DNA of 5,364 nt from Heteroruminococcus sp964370005 (GTDB taxonomy: Bacteria > Bacillota > Clostridia > Oscillospirales > Ruminococcaceae). Below, piece by piece: positions 1-5,364 of this stretch. The number at the start of each line of letters is the position of its first letter. The stretch's first letter is position 1. The stretch is from NCBI GenBank assembly GCA_964370005.1, contig CAYJGR010000095.1, positions 1-5,364 on the forward strand. The letters run 5' to 3'. Under the pieces are notes generated by a model. That model ran no database searches. It saw only the letters and a program-made list of their open reading frames with translations, and was not told the origin of the DNA. Both the position numbers and the translations under genes were made by a program.

Positions 1-322
1 AACGTACGCCGGGGAGATCCTTTACACGTCCGCCACGGATAAGCACAACGCTATGTTCTTGCAGGTTGTGTCCGATGCCGGGAATGTAAGCGGTAACTTC
101 CATGCTGTTGGACAGACGTACTCTGGCCACCTTACGAAGTGCCGAGTTGGGCTTCTTAGGTGTCTGGGTTCTGATAGCGGTGCAAACGCCTCTCTTTTGG
201 GGAGAGTTTTGATCGGTTGCGGTACGCTTTTTCGAGTTCCAGCCCTTAAGCAGCGCAGGAGCAGTCGACTTGGTGATTACAGCCTCACGTCCTTTGCGAA
301 CCAGTTGGTTAAAGGTTGGCAT
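1..322 (-). CDS. rpsL: 30S ribosomal protein S12, 3'-truncated by window edge
   Basis: S12 sits at the decoding centre of the small ribosomal subunit, next to 16S rRNA helices 18, 27 and 44, and controls tRNA selection accuracy; it is the classical streptomycin-resistance target. The ATG at 322-320 gives 107 codons plus one base, starting MPTFNQLVRKGR. The family signatures are unmistakable: SPQKRGVCT (40-48), TPKKPNSALRK (54-64), PGIGHNLQEHSV (81-92) and RGGRVKDLPG (96-105). Lys56 and Lys101 match E. coli Lys43 and Lys88, where substitutions give streptomycin resistance; both are the wild-type lysine. Asp102 matches the aspartate that is methylthiolated in E. coli. An insertion of about 13 residues before PQKRG is normal for Gram-positive S12. 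About 30 more residues should follow past base 1. The start is fixed by a strong Shine-Dalgarno six bases upstream and by the conserved N terminus. Its position after rpoC is the usual head of the str operon. Confidence 0.98.
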   Translation of the reverse strand, partial: MPTFNQLVRKGREAVITKSTAPALLKGWNSKKRTATDQNSPQKRGVCTAIRTQTPKKPNSALRKVARVRLSNSMEVTAYIPGIGHNLQEHSVVLIRGGRVKDLPGVR

Positions 323-328
323 GTTTTT

Positions 329-337
329 CCTCCTTTC
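329..337 (-). promoter_or_regulatory. Ribosome binding site of rpsL
   Basis: The minus strand reads GGAAAGGAGG just ahead of rpsL. The AGGAGG core at 334-329 lies six bases before the ATG, which is near-ideal spacing. It supports high translation and fixes the rpsL start. Five of its bases (AAAGG, 336-332) could pair with CCUUU at 367-363 in the upstream hairpin. Confidence 0.93.
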
Positions 338-356
338 CTGTAAAAATTTATCCAAA

Positions 357-382
357 TCCCCCAAAGGTCACCCCTCGGGGGA
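357..382 (-). promoter_or_regulatory. Stem-loop in the rpsL leader, GUGA tetraloop
   Basis: In the expected rpsL leader, the RNA arm UCCCCCGAGGG (382-372) pairs with CCUUUGGGGGA (367-357) around the loop GUGA (371-368). This gives a continuous 11-bp helix: one U-A, five C-G, then G-U, A-U, G-U and two G-C pairs, closed by a GNRA-type tetraloop. The next bases are UUUGGAUAAAUUUUUA, a broken rather than clean U-tract, so it is a poor intrinsic terminator. More likely it is a 5' leader structure affecting mRNA stability or translation, or a weak attenuator. The pairing is read from the sequence; the function is inference. I do not recognise it as a named leader family. Confidence 0.55.
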
Positions 383-412
383 ATAGATGCAATAAAGCAT
401 TTCCAATGTGTT

Positions 413-441
413 ATTTTAGCAAAGCATTATCGCTTTGTCAA
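413..441 (-). promoter_or_regulatory. Near-consensus vegetative promoter for rpsL
   Basis: On the minus strand there is a perfect -35 TTGACA (441-436), a 17-base spacer, and a -10 TAAAAT (418-413) with one mismatch to TATAAT. A TG at 421-420 makes it an extended -10 (TGCTAAAAT). Transcription should start near 405-407, giving a leader of about 84 bases before rpsL. The -35 begins 34 bases after the rpoC stop codon. No clean terminator separates rpoC from it, so rpsL is probably transcribed both from here and by read-through. The sequence match is direct; activity is inferred. Confidence 0.8.
420..437. repeat. 6-bp inverted repeat in the rpsL promoter spacer
   Basis: CAAAGC (420-425) and GCTTTG (432-437) are perfect inverted arms around a 6-base centre. 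The repeat fills the space between the -35 and -10 boxes, covering the last two bases of the -35 and the extended -10 TG. Such placement could suit a repressor operator, but the arms are short and A/T-leaning, so chance is quite possible. As a stem it is too weak and lacks a U-tract, so it is not a convincing rpoC terminator. Confidence 0.4.
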
Positions 442-474
442 CAAATTGTTTGTAAGTTTTTTATAAGCTTTTTA
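442..474 (-). promoter_or_regulatory. A/T-rich upstream block, possible UP element
   Basis: The stretch between the rpoC stop and the -35 box is almost all A and T on the minus strand. It has A-tracts at 473-469 and 462-457 whose centres lie about one helical turn apart. The second tract falls near -51 to -56 from the predicted start site, where the alpha-subunit C-terminal domain binds UP elements at rRNA and ribosomal-protein promoters. It may simply be an A/T-rich intergenic spacer. Confidence 0.4.
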
Positions 475-475
475 A

Positions 476-3400
476 CTACGACAAGGAATCAACCGCAAAG
501 TCGCTAAGCTCCTCCACCATCTGAAGTTCTTCCTCATACTCCACAGTCGGTACAATGACTTCGGCAGGTTCTTCCTCAGCCACCATACCTGTACCGGCCG
601 GCACAAGTTTACCGATGATGACGTTCTCTTTAAGGCCGAGCAAAGGATCACTCTTGCCCTTGATAGCCGCCTCGGTAAGCACACGGGTGGTCTCCTGGAA
701 CGACGCCGCCGACATGAATGAATCTGTGGCAAGTGATGCCTTGGTGATACCCAAAATTACCGGTGTGACCTCGACCACAGGGGCAGGTTCTCCACCTTCT
801 ATAGGACGAGCTAAAATCTCACGGTTGAGGGTATCCACCTCTTGACGATCAGCCAAAGAACCGGGGATAAGTCCGCTGTCTCCACCGTCGTCCACACGCA
901 CTTTCTTCATCATCTGGCGCACGATAACCTCGATATGCTTATCGTTGATATCAACACCTTGTGTGCGGTAAACCATCTGCACCTGCTGGATGATATAATC
1001 CTGTACGGCAACTTCGCCGTTTACAAGCAGTATCTCACTGGGTTCGGCCGAGCCTTCGGTGATGAACTCGCCCTTCTTGACGACATCGCCCTCCTTGACC
1101 CGGAGTTTAGATCCGTATACCACCTGCTTCTCAAAGCGTTCGTCGGTCGCCTCATTTGTCACTATGACAAGGTCGGCACCCTTGAGATCCTTCTCAAATG
1201 AGATGACACCGTCACAATGGGCTATGACTGCGGCATTCTTGGGCTTTCTGGCCTCGAACAGCTCTTCAACACGGGGTAGACCCTGTGTGATATCGGCCGC
1301 CGATGCAACACCACCTGTGTGGAAGGTACGCATGGTCAGCTGTGTGCCGGGCTCGCCTATCGACTGGGCAGCGATAACACCTACCGCCTCACCGATGGCC
1401 ACAGGCTGATCGGTGGCAAGATTGTTACCATAACACTTGGCACAAACACCGTTGGGTGAATGACACTTTATTATAGAACGGATGGTAAGACTCTCGATGC
1501 CCGCACCTATTACCTTGGCGGTGTCGGCATCGTCCATCATCTTATCTTTAGATACAAGCAGTTCACCGGTGGCGGGATCTACGCAGTCCTGCACAAGGTA
1601 TCGGCCGTACATACGCTCGGCAAATTCCTCGATGACACGACCCTCATCGGTGATCTTGGCGATCACAAGACCCTCGGTTGCACCGCAGTCCTCTTCACGG
1701 ATGATAACCTCCTGCGAAACGTCAACCAGACGGCGGGTAAGGTAACCCGAGTCGGCTGTACGCAAAGCGGTATCGGCAAGACCCTTACGGGCACCACGTG
1801 ACGAGTTGAAGTACTCCAGAATATTAAGACCCTCACGGTAGTTAGCACGGATGGGGATCTCGATAGCCTTACCCGAGGTGTTGGCGATGATGCCACGCAT
1901 ACCGGCCAGCTGACGGATCTGTTCCATCGAACCACGCGCACCCGAATCGGCCATCATATAGATGGGGTTGCTCTTCTCAAGGTTGTCTTTAAGCGCCTCT
2001 TTGACCTTGTTGGTCGTTTCATCCCATACCTTTATGGTGCGTTCGTAGCGCACATCCTCGGTGATAAGACCACGGTCAAAACGCTTGCGGATATCGTCAA
2101 CCTTTTTCTCGGCCTCGGCCAAATACTCGGCCTTTTGAGGCGGAATAACAGCATCACACACCGCCACGGTTACAGCACCCTTGGTCGAATACTTAAAGCC
2201 CTGCGATTTGACCTGATCGAGCACCTCTGAGGTACGGGCGGTGCCGTGCTTTTTGATACACTTCTCTATGATGCGGGAAAGTTGTTTTTTATCGACAAGT
2301 CTGTCAATCTCGAGGCTAAAGACGTTGTCGGGGTTGGTGCGATCGACAAATCCCAAGTCCTGCGGGATGGGGGTATTGAATATGAGACGTCCGACAGTTG
2401 TATCTATGAGCTTACTGCGACGCTCCTCACCGATTTCACGGCTAATTCTCACCTTTACAGGGGCATGGAGACCGACTGTGCCCTCTTGGTAGGCCATGAT
2501 GGCTTCATTTACATCACGGAAATACTTGCCATGTCCGTACTCATCCTCCACAAGCATGGTGAGGTAATACGAACCGAGTACCATATCCTGTGTGGGCACT
2601 GCCACAGGGCGACCATCCGAGGGTTTGAGCAGGTTGTTGGCGGCCAGCATGAGGAAACGTGCCTCGGCTTGTGCCTCGGCCGACAACGGTACGTGCACGG
2701 CCATCTGGTCGCCGTCAAAGTCGGCGTTGTATGCGGTACAAACCAGCGGATGCAGTTTAAGCGCACGACCCTCAACCAGTACAGGTTCAAAGGCTTGGAT
2801 GCCCAAACGGTGAAGTGTGGGGGCACGGTTGAGCAGTACGGGGTGATCCTTTATGACCACCTCAAGGGCGTCCCACACCTCTTTAAGGTTGGCACGCTCA
2901 ACCATCTTGCGAGCCTTCTTTATATTCTCGGCCACTTTCTGATCCACAAGGCGTTTCATAACAAATGGCTTAAATAGCTCAAGCGCCATCTCCTTGGGCA
3001 GACCGCACTGATACATTTTCAGTTCGGGGCCTACAACGATAACCGAACGACCCGAGTAGTCAACACGTTTGCCGAGCAGATTCTGTCTAAAGCGACCCTG
3101 TTTGCCCTTTAGCATGTCAGACAGCGACTTTAGAGGGCGGTTGTTGGGGCCTGTGACAGGGCGACCACGACGACCGTTATCGATAAGCGCATCGACAGCC
3201 TCCTGCAGCATTCTCTTTTCGTTGCGCACAATGATATCGGGCGCACCGAGTTCCAGTAGCTTTTTCAGGCGGTTGTTACGGTTTATAACACGACGATAAA
3301 GGTCATTTAGGTCGGAGGTAGCAAAGCGTCCGCCATCGAGTTGCACCATGGGGCGGATGTCGGGAGGGATAACCGGCAAAGCCTCCAAAATCATCCATTC

Positions 3401-4066
3401 GGGGCGGTTGCCACTTTGGCGGAAAGCCTCGACAACTTCAAGGCGTTTTAGAAGTTTTGCACGCTTTTGTCCCGAGGCCTTTTCAAGCTCGGCACGGATT
3501 TCGGTCATGATGGTGTCAAGGTTTAGCTCAGCGAGCAGTTCGCTGATGGCCTCGGCACCCATGCCGGCCTTAAATTCGTCCTCATAGGCCTCACGGTATT
3601 CACGGTACTCCTTCTCATTGAGAAGGTCGTACTTGCGCAGTTTTGTAATGCCCGGATCTATCACAATATAAGAGGCAAAATACAGCACCTTTTCAAGCAG
3701 ACGGGGGGACATATTCAGCAGAAGCCCCATGCGAGAGGAGGTTCCTTTGAAATACCAGATGTGCGACACGGGAGCCGCAAGTTCAATGTGACCCATGCGC
3801 TCACGGCGAACCTTGGAGCGTGTTATTTCAACGCCACAACGCTCACACACCTTACCCTTAAAGCGAATTCTCTTATATTTGCCGCAGTAACACTCCCAGT
3901 CCTTCATGGGGCCAAAGATGCGTTCGCAAAATAGGCCGTCACGCTCGGATTTAAGTGTGCGGTAGTTGATAGTTTCGGGCTTTTTGACCTCTCCGCAGGA
4001 CCACTGACGGATACTGTCGGGAGAAGCCAGACCAATTTTCATCGAATCAAATACTGTAAATTCCAA
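476..4066 (-). CDS. rpoC: DNA-directed RNA polymerase subunit beta'
   Basis: The largest core RNA polymerase subunit: it holds the catalytic magnesium and forms the clamp, bridge helix and trigger loop. It is complete at 1196 residues (B. subtilis has about 1200) and ends in TAG. Zinc site 1 is C59, C61, C74 and C77, in the clamp. The sigma-binding clamp coiled-coil lies around 254-300. KRVDYSGRSVIV (333-344) precedes the active centre. NADFDGDQ (447-454) supplies the magnesium aspartates D449, D451 and D453. F-loop and bridge-helix sequence runs from about 706 to 783. Zinc site 2 is C794, C868, C875 and C878. The trigger loop holds TMRTFHTGG (911-919), with M912 and H916 at the nucleotide-sensing positions. 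There is no SI3-type insertion after it, as expected for Firmicutes. Residues 1161-1196 are an acidic tail with no Lys or Arg. The start is a TTG codon, supported by the Shine-Dalgarno and by the clostridial-type N terminus. It follows rpoB by 75 bases on the same strand, so the two are surely co-transcribed. Confidence 0.99.
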   Translation of the reverse strand: MEFTVFDSMKIGLASPDSIRQWSCGEVKKPETINYRTLKSERDGLFCERIFGPMKDWECYCGKYKRIRFKGKVCERCGVEITRSKVRRERMGHIELAAPVSHIWYFKGTSSRMGLLLNMSPRLLEKVLYFASYIVIDPGITKLRKYDLLNEKEYREYREAYEDEFKAGMGAEAISELLAELNLDTIMTEIRAELEKASGQKRAKLLKRLEVVEAFRQSGNRPEWMILEALPVIPPDIRPMVQLDGGRFATSDLNDLYRRVINRNNRLKKLLELGAPDIIVRNEKRMLQEAVDALIDNGRRGRPVTGPNNRPLKSLSDMLKGKQGRFRQNLLGKRVDYSGRSVIVVGPELKMYQCGLPKEMALELFKPFVMKRLVDQKVAENIKKARKMVERANLKEVWDALEVVIKDHPVLLNRAPTLHRLGIQAFEPVLVEGRALKLHPLVCTAYNADFDGDQMAVHVPLSAEAQAEARFLMLAANNLLKPSDGRPVAVPTQDMVLGSYYLTMLVEDEYGHGKYFRDVNEAIMAYQEGTVGLHAPVKVRISREIGEERRSKLIDTTVGRLIFNTPIPQDLGFVDRTNPDNVFSLEIDRLVDKKQLSRIIEKCIKKHGTARTSEVLDQVKSQGFKYSTKGAVTVAVCDAVIPPQKAEYLAEAEKKVDDIRKRFDRGLITEDVRYERTIKVWDETTNKVKEALKDNLEKSNPIYMMADSGARGSMEQIRQLAGMRGIIANTSGKAIEIPIRANYREGLNILEYFNSSRGARKGLADTALRTADSGYLTRRLVDVSQEVIIREEDCGATEGLVIAKITDEGRVIEEFAERMYGRYLVQDCVDPATGELLVSKDKMMDDADTAKVIGAGIESLTIRSIIKCHSPNGVCAKCYGNNLATDQPVAIGEAVGVIAAQSIGEPGTQLTMRTFHTGGVASAADITQGLPRVEELFEARKPKNAAVIAHCDGVISFEKDLKGADLVIVTNEATDERFEKQVVYGSKLRVKEGDVVKKGEFITEGSAEPSEILLVNGEVAVQDYIIQQVQMVYRTQGVDINDKHIEVIVRQMMKKVRVDDGGDSGLIPGSLADRQEVDTLNREILARPIEGGEPAPVVEVTPVILGITKASLATDSFMSAASFQETTRVLTEAAIKGKSDPLLGLKENVIIGKLVPAGTGMVAEEEPAEVIVPTVEYEEELQMVEELSDFAVDSLS

Positions 4067-4082
4067 ATCGTATGCCCTCCTT
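4064..4082 (-). promoter_or_regulatory. Ribosome binding site and TTG start of rpoC
   Basis: The minus strand reads AAGGAGGG (4082-4075), then eight bases, then TTG (4066-4064). No ATG or GTG occurs in frame close by upstream. The first in-frame ATG is codon 9 (4042-4040), which has no Shine-Dalgarno and would remove the conserved residues before KIGLASP. The 75-base gap back to the rpoB stop (4067-4141) shows no terminator and no credible promoter. Confidence 0.85.
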
Positions 4083-4141
4083 GGAAATGATGGTGTATCC
4101 CGAACTTTTATGACATGTGATGACAGGCTGTTTTACAATAA

Positions 4142-5364
<1,223 letters not shown>

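Noticed and set aside
357..382. Reading the leader hairpin as the rpoBC transcription terminator.
   Set aside because: It lies downstream of the rpsL promoter and inside its leader, and the following U-tract is broken by GGAUAAA, so it would stop rpsL transcripts too and is a poor intrinsic terminator.
435..467. Possible plus-strand promoter (TTGTCA with TTATAA or TATAAG) reading antisense into rpoC.
   Set aside because: The spacers are wrong (about 20 bases or more), and the A/T-rich sequence is better explained as the upstream region of the minus-strand rpsL promoter.
53..507. Two plus-strand open frames across the rpsL start and the intergenic region.
   Set aside because: One is the complement of rpsL; the other runs through the promoter and leader. 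Neither has a Shine-Dalgarno or recognisable motifs.
2246..2977. A 243-codon plus-strand open frame opposite rpoC, the longest on that strand.
   Set aside because: It lies fully inside the conserved rpoC coding sequence, shows no recognisable domain or ribosome binding site, and its composition is what the complement of rpoC would give by chance.
4110..4125. ATGACA direct repeat (4110-4115 and 4120-4125) in the rpoB-rpoC gap.
   Set aside because: Only six bases repeated with a 10-base period in a short gap; expected by chance and not linked to any promoter or structure.

Overview
This window holds part of a bacterial RNA polymerase / ribosomal protein cluster, read entirely from the minus strand. 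In transcription order it has the 3' third of rpoB (5364 to 4142, beginning outside the window), a complete rpoC (4066 to 476), and the first 107 codons of rpsL (322 to 1, running off the left edge). No convincing gene lies on the plus strand. The long plus-strand open frames opposite rpoC and rpoB are shadows of the real genes.

The proteins point to a low-GC-lineage Gram-positive of the class Clostridia, probably near the Ruminococcaceae/Oscillospiraceae, although base composition here looks close to half GC. The reasons are: beta' is about 1200 residues and lacks the large trigger-loop insertion (SI3) of Proteobacteria; beta and beta' are separate genes; beta has an acidic C-terminal extension; and S12 carries the extra N-terminal loop of about 13 residues seen in Gram-positives. 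The genus cannot be fixed from this sequence alone.

Layout from right to left: rpoB is followed by a 75-base gap ending in a strong ribosome binding site and a TTG start codon for rpoC. Between rpoC and rpsL are 153 bases with no gene. That gap carries a near-consensus vegetative (sigma-70/SigA type) promoter (TTGACA, 17 bases, TAAAAT, with an extended -10 TG) behind an A/T-rich block. An inverted repeat lies in the promoter spacer. An expected leader of about 84 bases follows, containing an 11-bp hairpin capped by a GUGA tetraloop and then a strong Shine-Dalgarno. rpsL, and presumably the rest of the str operon (rpsG, fusA, tuf) beyond the window, is therefore probably driven both by its own promoter and by read-through from rpoBC. 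The small L7Ae-family gene that lies between rpoC and rpsL in Bacillus and many relatives is absent.

The gene products are core information-processing machinery: beta and beta' form the catalytic crab-claw of RNA polymerase, and S12 is the decoding-centre protein of the 30S ribosome. All key catalytic and metal-binding residues visible here are intact. I found no undescribed system. The points worth a second look are the rpoC-rpsL regulatory region, the UUG start of rpoC, and the acidic tails on both large subunits.
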